This document shows, one piece after another, positions 34,843 through 41,840 of a DNA stretch of 64,000 nucleotides. The notes below the pieces were generated by a model, which was not told the DNA's origin, did no database searches, and saw nothing but the letters and a program-made list of their open reading frames with translations. A program made the translations under genes and the position numbers. Position 1 is the first letter of the stretch, and each line of letters begins with the position of its first letter. The DNA lies in contig JAILFN010000016.1 of the NCBI GenBank assembly GCA_024697545.1, positions 1 through 64,000 on the forward strand, written 5' to 3'. The stretch comes from Ruminococcus sp. (GTDB lineage: Bacteria; Bacillota; Clostridia; Oscillospirales; Ruminococcaceae).

Positions 34843-36045
34843 ATGGCTACAAAAATAACTATATTCTCAGGCTTCCTCGGCGCTGGAAAGACAACGCTCA
34901 TCAAGAAGCTCATCGCGGACGGCTATAACGGCGAGAAGCTCGTGCTCATCGAAAATGAGTTCGGGCAGATCGGTATAGACGGCGGATTTTTACAGGACGC
35001 GGGCGTTGAGATCACCGAGATGAACTCGGGCTGCATCTGCTGCTCGCTGGTCGGCGACTTCGGCAAGTCGCTCAGACAGGTTCTCGACACCTACCACCCC
35101 GACCGCATACTCATCGAGCCTTCGGGCGTGGGCAAGCTTTCCGACGTTATCCGCGCTGTGCAGGATCTTCACATGGAGGACGTTCAGCTGGACGGCTTTA
35201 CCACCATCGTTGACGCAAAGAAATCCAAGATGTACCAGAAAAACTTCGGCGAGTTCTTCGATAACCAGATCACCTATGCGAGCTGCCTGATACTCAGCCA
35301 CACTTCGGGTCTGGCGCAGGCTAAGCTTGACGAGGCTGTGGCTCTCATGCGTGCGCTCAACCCCGCTGCGACCATCGTTACTACCGAGTGGGATCAGCTG
35401 ACGGGCGCTCAGATCATCGACGCCATGACTCAGAAGAACACCATCGACGACGAGCTGAAGGCGCTGCTCGAAGAAGCGGCTCACCATGACCATCACCACC
35501 ATCATCATGACCATGACCATGACGAGCACGAGCATCATCACGATCATGACGAGCATGAGCATCACCACGATCACGAGCATGAGCACGGCGAGGACTGCAC
35601 CTGCGGCTGCCACGATCACGATCATGAGCATGACCATGACCACGATCATCACCATCATCACGATCATGACGAGCATGAGCATCATCACGACCACGATCAT
35701 GAGCACGGCGAGGGCTGCACCTGTGGCTGCCATGACCATGACCACGACCATCACCATCATCATGCCGATGAGGTATTCACCAGCTGGGGCAGGGAGACCT
35801 CCCGCAGCTTTACCGCAGAGCAGATAGAGAACGCTCTGAAGGCTCTCGGCGATGAGGAGAAGTACGGCATGATACTTCGCGCAAAGGGTATCGTGCAGGG
35901 CGAGAACGGCGAGTGGATACACTTCGACTACGTTCCCGGCGTGCCCGATGTCCGCACAGGCTCAGCCTCCACCATCGGCAGGCTCTGCGTTATAGGCTCG
36001 GAGCTCAACGAAGCCGCAGTTGCCGAGCTTTTCGGTGAAGCATAA
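34843..36045 (+). CDS. CobW/G3E-family GTPase with His/Cys-rich metal-binding insert
   Basis: The 400-residue cytosolic GTPase has Walker A GFLGAGKTT (residues ~10-18), the CobW metal motif CICC at residues 64-67, and switch-region sequence IEPSGVGKL. Residues ~213-308 are a repeat of His, Asp and Glu with two CTCGCH units, followed by a short CobW C-terminal domain. Such proteins deliver or store transition metal, most often zinc. The insert could bind many metal ions. It leads a plus-strand unit with an exported protein 58 bases downstream, a second CobW protein and another exported protein. Metal identity is inferred. Confidence 0.9.
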   Translation: MATKITIFSGFLGAGKTTLIKKLIADGYNGEKLVLIENEFGQIGIDGGFLQDAGVEITEMNSGCICCSLVGDFGKSLRQVLDTYHPDRILIEPSGVGKLSDVIRAVQDLHMEDVQLDGFTTIVDAKKSKMYQKNFGEFFDNQITYASCLILSHTSGLAQAKLDEAVALMRALNPAATIVTTEWDQLTGAQIIDAMTQKNTIDDELKALLEEAAHHDHHHHHHDHDHDEHEHHHDHDEHEHHHDHEHEHGEDCTCGCHDHDHEHDHDHDHHHHHDHDEHEHHHDHDHEHGEGCTCGCHDHDHDHHHHHADEVFTSWGRETSRSFTAEQIENALKALGDEEKYGMILRAKGIVQGENGEWIHFDYVPGVPDVRTGSASTIGRLCVIGSELNEAAVAELFGEA

Positions 36046-36103
36046 TGACATAAATGGCATAAAACAGACCATTGATCGTACCAATATACGGAGGAAAATG
36101 ACT

Positions 36104-37129
36104 ATGAACATCAGACGTGTAACCACATCCGTTCTCGCTGCCGCTATGCTGGCATCTTCGGCACTCCCCGCAGCAGCCGTTTCGATCGGCACCGCCGCCC
36201 CCGAGACCTCAGTCTCCGCGAGCGCTCTTACCCTGAGCGAGAGAGACGTAAGGAGCAAGCTCTACATCGTCTGCAAGGATGGCAGAAAGGTGTATGTCGG
36301 CGGCTCGAAGGGAAGTATGCTCTCGACACTGTTCGTCCCGAACAACTACAAGGTAAAGAATGACGAGATAGCGGCGCTCCAGCTCGAGGTCTCTTTTGAC
36401 GACCTCGCCGATAACTGCGATGCTACCGTGGATATCGGCGGCAATTACTGCATATACGATTCTACGGGCAAAAACCATTACAGCTTTTTTGCAAGGGGCA
36501 GTGCCCAGATACCCGGTATCAAGAAGTTCTATAACGTTATGCTCGAGATAAACGACACTGATGTTGCAAAGATAGACTTCCTTTCAGAGTACAAGAACGT
36601 AAGAGTCGAGAAAGTCCCTGTGGATCTCTCGGGCGCAAAGGTCACGGCAGAGACCAAGACCTACACGGGCAAGGGACTCATGCCCGCTCCGAAGGTGACT
36701 CTCGACGGAAAGCTGCTGACACCCGGCATTGACTATGATTACAGATACAGCAACAACATAGAGCCGGGATTCGGCAAACTCGTGGTCGAGGGTATCGGCG
36801 ACTACAAGGGCTCGGCTTCCGGCACATTCAAGATCCAGCCCAAGAGAGTGAGTGCAAAGAAGGCGGTGTCCGCTTCAAAGAAGACCGCAAAGATAACCTG
36901 GAAGAAGAGCACCCACTGCACAGGCTTCCAGATAGTCATGGCTACCTCTTCCGACATGAAGAAGAACAAAAAGGTGGTATGGGTCAAGAAGAACACCACC
37001 ACTGCAAAGACCGTCAAGGGTCTCAAGTCGGGCAAGAAGTACAGAGTAAAGATCCGCGCCTACAAGTCTGTGGGCAAGCAGAAGATCTACGGCAGATACA
37101 GCAAGCTGCTGACTGTCAAGGTCAAGTGA
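36104..37129 (+). CDS. Secreted protein with Ig-like and fibronectin III-like domains
   Basis: I chose ATG 36104, 9 bases after GGAGG. The 341-residue product has a signal peptide (MNIRRVTTSVLAAAMLASSA), a ~130-residue N-terminal domain of unknown family, an MBG-like region with YTGKGLMPAPKVTLDGK and PGIDYDYRYSNNIEPG, and a C-terminal lysine-rich fibronectin III-like domain (ITWKKSTHCTGFQIVM, YRVKIRAYKSVG). There is no anchor, so it is released or wall-associated through charge. Placement between two CobW genes suggests a metal-related surface role, which the domains alone do not show. Confidence 0.78.
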   Translation: MNIRRVTTSVLAAAMLASSALPAAAVSIGTAAPETSVSASALTLSERDVRSKLYIVCKDGRKVYVGGSKGSMLSTLFVPNNYKVKNDEIAALQLEVSFDDLADNCDATVDIGGNYCIYDSTGKNHYSFFARGSAQIPGIKKFYNVMLEINDTDVAKIDFLSEYKNVRVEKVPVDLSGAKVTAETKTYTGKGLMPAPKVTLDGKLLTPGIDYDYRYSNNIEPGFGKLVVEGIGDYKGSASGTFKIQPKRVSAKKAVSASKKTAKITWKKSTHCTGFQIVMATSSDMKKNKKVVWVKKNTTTAKTVKGLKSGKKYRVKIRAYKSVGKQKIYGRYSKLLTVKVK

Positions 37130-37194
37130 TATCTGATACATAAGCCGGAAAGTATGGATATCAGCCGCAAAGACCATTAAGGAGAATTATACAT

Positions 37195-38154
37195 ATGCCA
37201 ACAGAAGAAGAAGTAATGCCGGTCTACCTGTTCCTCGGGTTTTTAGAGGGCGGTAAGACTACATTTATACAGAAGACGCTGGGCGACAGCCGCTTTGTCA
37301 ACGGCGACCGCACGCTGCTGCTCGTATGCGAGGAGGGCGAGGTCGAGTTCGATACCACCGACTTTGAGAAGAACAACATCTTCCTCCGCGTGATCGAAGA
37401 CATCGAAGACCTCAATGAGGATAACCTCAACAGACTGGTCGAGGAAACGGGCGCACAGCGCGTCATGATCGAGTACAACGGTATGTGGCTCGTCAATGAG
37501 CTTTTTGAGCGTATGCCCGAGGGCTGGATGATCTATCAGGTCATGTTCTTCGCCGACTCCAACAGCTTTATAAACTACAACCAGAATATGCGCAGCCTTG
37601 TTGTGGATAAGCTCAATGTCTGCGAGCTGGTCGTGTTTAACCGCATAGAGCGCGAGGGCTTCGATAAGATGGAGTTCCACAAGATAGTGCGCGGTATCAG
37701 CCGCCGCACCGATATCGCCTATGAGTACACCGACGGCAAGGCGGAGTATGACGACATTGAAGATCCCCTGCCCTTTGATGACGGCAGCGACCACTTTGTC
37801 ATAGCCGACAAGGACTTTGCCCTCTTCTACCGCGATATCTGCGAAGAAATGGAAAAATATGACGGCAAGACCGTTACCTTCAAGTCCTTCACGATGGACA
37901 GCCCTAAGTTCCCGCGCAACGCATATGCTGTCGGCAGAGAGATCATGACCTGCTGCGTTGAGGATATCCAGTACAGCTGGATGGTGGCGATATACGATGA
38001 TATGCCCTACCTCATAGACCCGCGCTGGTTTGAGGTCACGGCTGAGGTCAAGATCGAAAAGCATAAGCTCTACAAGAAGAAAGGTCCCGTGCTTTACATT
38101 AAAAAACTCACCCCCGCCGACCCGCCCGAACAGAAGGTGGCTACATTCTATTGA
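37195..38154 (+). CDS. CobW-like GTPase with DUF1980 (YcgQ)-like C-terminal domain
   Basis: AAGGAG precedes the ATG. The 319-residue product starts with a P-loop, YLFLGFLEGGKTTFIQK (residues 11-27), like CobW/G3E GTPases, but the CxCC metal motif is absent. From about residue 220 the sequence YDGKTVTFKSFTMDSPKFPR and AYAVGREIMTCCVEDIQ resembles the soluble domain of YcgQ/TIGR03943 proteins, whose RxxMTCC motif is characteristic. YcgQ and CobW genes are often neighbours in zinc-limitation loci of Firmicutes; here they appear fused. The fusion call rests on motif similarity and needs a profile search. Confidence 0.75.
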   Translation: MPTEEEVMPVYLFLGFLEGGKTTFIQKTLGDSRFVNGDRTLLLVCEEGEVEFDTTDFEKNNIFLRVIEDIEDLNEDNLNRLVEETGAQRVMIEYNGMWLVNELFERMPEGWMIYQVMFFADSNSFINYNQNMRSLVVDKLNVCELVVFNRIEREGFDKMEFHKIVRGISRRTDIAYEYTDGKAEYDDIEDPLPFDDGSDHFVIADKDFALFYRDICEEMEKYDGKTVTFKSFTMDSPKFPRNAYAVGREIMTCCVEDIQYSWMVAIYDDMPYLIDPRWFEVTAEVKIEKHKLYKKKGPVLYIKKLTPADPPEQKVATFY

Positions 38155-38211
38155 TGTGATAACTGCGGCAGTTGGGTGATCGCAATTTAACAATCAGGAG
38201 AGAATATCAGT

Positions 38212-39186
38212 ATGGCAAGGAAAAGAATACTATCCGCAGCGGCAGCACTCGTGTTCGCACTCGGCGTGGTCGCACCCATCGGTGCAAGCGCCGACAAAAA
38301 GAAGGAGGAAGCTGTAAAGTTCGAGTTTGACAAGGATATGGTCACCGAGACCAAGGAACCCGCGCTTTCATTTGACGGCAGCGCTTACAAGGACTATATC
38401 CACCTGACGCGCGATGCCAAAAAGGGCGGCATCAGCTTTGAACAGGACAAGGATAGTTCGTATCAGGGCGTATCGCTCAAAGTGAAGTCGGAGACAGACG
38501 GCATCGACGGCTGGTTCTGCGGTTCGGAATATGTCCGCGACAAGGAGGGCAACTTCATCTACCACGACACGCCCGAGGTAGAGGACGTTGACAGCTTCAG
38601 CTATGTGGGTATCGAGCTACACTGCGAGGACTTCGGGCTTTCGACGTTCGATGGCTGCCTTTTCAACTTCGCTTACCGCCTTACCTCTGCGGATCAGGGC
38701 ACTCTGCTGGGTGACACCGTATGGGTATACGGTGCTGACGATGACAACATCAGAAGGAGCGATGTTCTCCAGCTGACCGCCAACGACACTTTCGATGACA
38801 ACATCAACCAGTACCGCAGCAATGCGCTGGCTTCGATCGCCGAGAATGCGGGCACATCAAAGCTGATAATAGATATGCCCGCACAGAAAGCCATCAACGG
38901 CGACGTGCTTTACATCGACAACATCTACATCGCCCTTCCCGATTCTGCGGGCGGTGGATACATCGCGAACGTTGACGACTACAACGCCAACGCAAAGGTG
39001 AGCGAGATAGTTGACGAGATCAAGATCGAGAAGCAGAAGAACGACACCACCATCGCCGACAAGAAGATAGAAAAGCAGAAGGACACGACCAAAAAACGCA
39101 TCACGGTGTTTGTGATATCCATCGTGGGTCTTGCAGCCGCAGGCGGCGTGTTCGCGTTCATCAAGCTCAAAAAGAGATTTTACTGA
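38212..39186 (+). CDS. Exported membrane-anchored protein in the CobW unit
   Basis: The 324-residue product has a signal peptide (ILSAAAALVFALGVVAP, cut near GASA), an extracytoplasmic domain of ~240 residues predicted as a beta-sandwich that could bind carbohydrate or another ligand, a charged coiled stretch (IKIEKQKNDTTIADKKIEKQ), and a C-terminal membrane helix VFVISIVGLAAAGGVFAFI with a basic tail. No LPXTG-like motif is present. I do not recognise the family. It is the last gene before a terminator and lies 57 bases after the second CobW gene. Confidence 0.75.
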   Translation: MARKRILSAAAALVFALGVVAPIGASADKKKEEAVKFEFDKDMVTETKEPALSFDGSAYKDYIHLTRDAKKGGISFEQDKDSSYQGVSLKVKSETDGIDGWFCGSEYVRDKEGNFIYHDTPEVEDVDSFSYVGIELHCEDFGLSTFDGCLFNFAYRLTSADQGTLLGDTVWVYGADDDNIRRSDVLQLTANDTFDDNINQYRSNALASIAENAGTSKLIIDMPAQKAINGDVLYIDNIYIALPDSAGGGYIANVDDYNANAKVSEIVDEIKIEKQKNDTTIADKKIEKQKDTTKKRITVFVISIVGLAAAGGVFAFIKLKKRFY

Positions 39187-39217
39187 TCCCGCGCGAGATC
39201 TGACGTATGATAACAAT

Positions 39218-39250
39218 GACCCCGACACCGCAAGGCATCGGGGTCTTCTG
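39218..39250 (+). terminator. Terminator of the CobW unit
   Basis: GACCCCG (39218-39224) pairs with CGGGGTC (39239-39245), followed by TTCTGTT, a modest T-run. Confidence 0.65.
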
Positions 39251-39261
39251 TTGCCTTCAAA

Positions 39262-39442
39262 ACCAAAAGCCCCTATATAAAGGGGCTTTTGGCACTTATT
39301 TAAAGGAGATGTGAGGATGTGTCATTTCCAAGGGGGTGCCTGGCTTAGTGCCGGGACACCCCGATTCGCATTGGCTTTGAACGCCTTGCCTGGGCGATGT
39401 AAAGCCTTCCCGGTTGCGTGAAACGATCACAATTTGCTTTAT
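39262..39442 (-). ncRNA. Candidate structured small RNA, three-way junction, family not recognised
   Basis: On the minus strand a consensus promoter (39477-39449) predicts a start near 39442 and a strong hairpin terminator ends near 39262, giving ~180 nt. Three helices nest: P1 TGTG-(A)-TCGTTTC (39431-39420) with GAAATGACACA (39328-39318); P2 closed by CGCA/TGCG (39418-39415 with 39370-39367), GGCTTT/AAAGCC (39406-39401 with 39378-39373) and CGCC/GGCG; P3 formed by GGGGTG and CCTGGC against GCCGGG and CACCCC (39362-39333). It does not look like 6S, SRP, tmRNA or a riboswitch I know. Function unknown. Confidence 0.6.
39263..39292 (-). terminator. Terminator of the small RNA candidate
   Basis: CCAAAAGCCCC and GGGGCTTTTGG form an 11-bp stem with an 8-base loop; on the minus strand it is followed by TTTTG. 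Confidence 0.7.
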
Positions 39443-39448
39443 GAACTA

Positions 39449-39477
39449 ATTGTATCATATTATTTAAATATTGTCAA
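39449..39477 (-). promoter_or_regulatory. Promoter of the small RNA candidate
   Basis: On the minus strand TTGACA (39477-39472) and TACAAT (39454-39449), 17-base spacer. There is no minus-strand gene downstream that it could otherwise serve before the terminator. Confidence 0.75.
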
Positions 39478-39698
39478 GAGGTTTTTGTATATATTTTTAT
39501 TTTTTAACAATAACTTTGGCAATTTAACAGAATATCGTATGTTAGTTTTTTGCAGAATGACGAGATTGCTGTAACATCGGCAGGCGGCGGCATGAACAAC
39601 GGTGAGGTGCGCTGAATACATTCCCGCAGCTGCGGCATACTTTATGATAGAGGCTGTCGATATAAATGTGAATAAAATGTAAAACTTCGCAAAAGGTC

Positions 39699-39727
39699 TT
39701 GACAAACAGAATTAAATTTGGTACAAT
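39699..39727 (+). promoter_or_regulatory. Promoter of the gpx-trx-trxB unit
   Basis: TTGACA (39699-39704) and TACAAT (39722-39727), 17-base spacer. The upstream 39480-39690 is AT-rich with no gene seen. Confidence 0.8.
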
Positions 39728-39779
39728 TTAATTGCAAGCAAAGCAAATCCCCTCTAATAAAGAAAAGGAGTGCATTCAA

Positions 39780-40322
39780 ATGAGTATTTACGACATCAAG
39801 GTAAAAAAGAGAGACGGAAGTGAGCTCGGCCTGGCAGAAATGCAGGGCAAGGTGCTGCTGGTAGTAAACACCGCCACCGGCTGCGGATTCACTCCTCAGT
39901 ATGAGGGGCTCGAAAAGCTCTATGAATCCTACAACGCCAAGGGGCTGGAGATACTTGATTTCCCCTGCAATCAGTTTGCGGGACAAGCTCCCGGCAGCGA
40001 TGAGGAGATCCATGAGTTCTGCACCTTCAAGTACAAGACCAAGTTCGATCAGTTCGCGAAGATAGACGTAAACGGCGAGAATGAATCCCCGCTGTTTACC
40101 TGCCTGAAATCTGCTGCCCCCGATGAAGAGGTCAGCGGCGTCAAGAACAAAATGGCGATGAAGGCGATAGAGAAGATAAGCAAGACCTCAAAAGAGCACG
40201 GCGATATCAAATGGAACTTCACCAAGTTTTTGGTAGACCGCAGCGGAAATGTCATCAAGAGATACGCGCCTACCACGCCGCCCGAAGATATCGAGCAGGA
40301 TATCATAAAGGCACTCGGCTGA
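39780..40322 (+). CDS. Glutathione peroxidase-family thiol peroxidase
   Basis: AAAGGAG precedes the ATG at 39780. The 180-residue protein has the GPx triad context: NTATGCGFTPQY with the peroxidatic cysteine, FPCNQFAGQ with the glutamine, and WNFTKFLVD with the tryptophan. Cysteine replaces selenocysteine. Bacterial members usually take electrons from thioredoxin, which fits the thioredoxin and reductase genes directly downstream. It reduces hydroperoxides in the cytosol. Confidence 0.93.
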   Translation: MSIYDIKVKKRDGSELGLAEMQGKVLLVVNTATGCGFTPQYEGLEKLYESYNAKGLEILDFPCNQFAGQAPGSDEEIHEFCTFKYKTKFDQFAKIDVNGENESPLFTCLKSAAPDEEVSGVKNKMAMKAIEKISKTSKEHGDIKWNFTKFLVDRSGNVIKRYAPTTPPEDIEQDIIKALG

Positions 40323-40371
40323 GTTTTGCGGAACAAACCATGACCTGAAATATTTAATAAGGAGGATCACC

Positions 40372-40686
40372 ATGAAAGTTATAAAAGCAGATTCCAAGAA
40401 TTTTGAGAATGAAGTATTAAGATCAGACGTACCCGTTATCGTCGATTTCAACGCAGACTGGTGCGGCCCCTGCCGTATGCTGGGTCCCGTGCTGGAACAG
40501 GTAGCAGCCGAGAACGACGGCTTCAAGGTAGCAGCCGTCAACGTTGACGAGAATGAAGATATCGCCTTTGAATACGGCATATCCTCTATCCCCTGCCTTA
40601 TCGTCTTCAAGGACGGGCAGGAAGTAAAGAGGAGCGTGGGACTTATCGGAAAGGAGCAGGTGCTCTCGCTCGTCGGAGGTGTATGA
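40372..40686 (+). CDS. trxA: Thioredoxin
   Basis: The 104-residue protein carries WCGPCRM (active cysteines at 31 and 34) and the cis-proline region SSIPCLIVFKDG. A third cysteine directly after that proline (IPC rather than IPT) is less usual. AAGGAGG precedes the ATG. It likely reduces the upstream peroxidase and is itself reduced by the downstream reductase; the reductase ATG follows four bases after its stop. Confidence 0.95.
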   Translation: MKVIKADSKNFENEVLRSDVPVIVDFNADWCGPCRMLGPVLEQVAAENDGFKVAAVNVDENEDIAFEYGISSIPCLIVFKDGQEVKRSVGLIGKEQVLSLVGGV

Positions 40687-40689
40687 GCA

Positions 40690-41580
40690 ATGTATGACAT
40701 CATAGTGATAGGCGCGGGCCCCGCGGGCATGACCGCCGCCATATACGGCAGACGCGCTTCCAAAAGCGTGCTGCTGCTCGAGGCGAGAAGCTTCGGCGGG
40801 CAGATAATCAACGCCCACCGCATCGAGAACTATCCCGCAGAGCCGGGCATCTCGGGTGTGGACTACGCCATGAAGCTCTATGAGCAGACCAACGCTCTCG
40901 GCGCAGAATTTAAGTTTGAACGTGCGCTGAGCATCCGTGACGGAGAGGTCAAGACGGTAGTGACCGCTTCGGGCGAGTATCAGGCTAAGACTGTGATAAT
41001 CGCAACAGGTTCGGATAACGGCAAGCTGGGGCTTCCCAACGAAGCGGAGCTTACGGGCAGGGGAGTCAGCTACTGCGCTACCTGCGACGGTGCCTTCTTC
41101 AAAGGCAAGACGGTGGCGGTGGCGGCGGGTAACGCCAAAGCTTACAGCGATGCCGTCTACCTCTCCGACATAGCACAGACCGTTTATCTGATAGACCGTG
41201 ACCCGAACGGCGGGAAGGGTCAGACTGAGGGCAGGGATAATATCAAGGTGATATCCGACAGCCGCGTTACAAAGCTCATCGCCGACAAGCGGCTCACCGC
41301 GATCGAAGTCACCGACAGCCGCGGCGGCAGCCGTGAGATAGAGCTTGACGGACTTTTCGTGTCGGTAGGCAGAGTTCCCGAGAATCAGAGCTTTGAGGAG
41401 CTTATAGATCTGGACAGCAACGGCTATGCCGCGTCGGAGGAAAATTGCCTCACCAGAACAGCAGGAATATTTGTGGCGGGCGACAACCGCGCCAAGACCC
41501 TGAGACAGCTCGTGACCGCCGCTTCGGACGGAGCGGTCGCGGCTACTCAGGCTGTAAAGTACATTGCAGCAAGGAAATAA
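40690..41580 (+). CDS. Thioredoxin reductase-like flavoprotein without NADPH motifs
   Basis: The 296-residue FAD protein has the FAD motif GAGPAGMTAAIYG (residues 8-20) and the redox pair CATC (129-132) of low-molecular-weight thioredoxin reductases. The nucleotide-binding motif that should read GGGxSA is VAVAAGNAKAYSDA here, and the following HRRxxFRA arginine motif is replaced by LIDRDPNGGKGQ. This pattern is known in ferredoxin-dependent flavin thioredoxin reductases of clostridia, which do not use NADPH. The operon context supports a thioredoxin-reducing role; the ferredoxin donor is inference. Confidence 0.88.
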   Translation: MYDIIVIGAGPAGMTAAIYGRRASKSVLLLEARSFGGQIINAHRIENYPAEPGISGVDYAMKLYEQTNALGAEFKFERALSIRDGEVKTVVTASGEYQAKTVIIATGSDNGKLGLPNEAELTGRGVSYCATCDGAFFKGKTVAVAAGNAKAYSDAVYLSDIAQTVYLIDRDPNGGKGQTEGRDNIKVISDSRVTKLIADKRLTAIEVTDSRGGSREIELDGLFVSVGRVPENQSFEELIDLDSNGYAASEENCLTRTAGIFVAGDNRAKTLRQLVTAASDGAVAATQAVKYIAARK

Positions 41581-41585
41581 CGCAT

Positions 41586-41617
41586 AAGCGGACGGCTTAC
41601 GGCTGTCCGCTTTTTTG
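41586..41617 (+). terminator. Terminator of the gpx-trx-trxB unit
   Basis: AAGCGGAC (41586-41593) pairs with GTCCGCTT (41605-41612), ending in TTTTTT. Confidence 0.85.
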
Positions 41618-41713
41618 TACGCTTTCTCTATGCTTTTTCTTGATGTTAATTTGTTAATGCCGCATTGTGCAAGCTATACAAGGTTAAACACGATGTATTG
41701 TGCAAAAAGTCTC

Positions 41714-41778
41714 TTGACATAGTTTGTGAAATACCATATAATTGTATACAGTGGCATTTTGACCACTAGATGTTGTGG
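41714..41778 (+). promoter_or_regulatory. nrdD promoter with NrdR-box-like palindrome
   Basis: TTGACA (41714-41719) and TATAAT (41737-41742), 17-base spacer. Just downstream CCACTAGATGTTGTGG (41763-41778) matches the 16-bp NrdR box form (ACACwATATATwGTGT) at 13 positions. A weaker copy may overlap 41739-41754. Repression by NrdR when dATP is high is the likely control. Confidence 0.7.
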
Positions 41779-41840
41779 TGGCCGCTTGATAAATGTTATA
41801 TAATTTACCAAATATATACAGTAAGTACGGAGGAAGAAAA

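Noticed and set aside
35480-35770. Regular short repeats that could suggest a CRISPR array
   Set aside because: They are in-frame His/Asp/Glu codons within the CobW gene, without fixed-length spacers. No CRISPR array or cas gene is visible.
39317-39421. 34-codon plus-strand frame behind AAAGGAGATGTGAGG
   Set aside because: It lies wholly within the structured RNA candidate, whose promoter and terminator face the other way, and its composition follows the stems rather than codon bias.
39262-39442. 6S RNA or SRP RNA identity for the minus-strand RNA
   Set aside because: The size fits 6S, but the fold is a three-way junction without the open central bubble, and the SRP GGAA/GCAGCCA core is absent.
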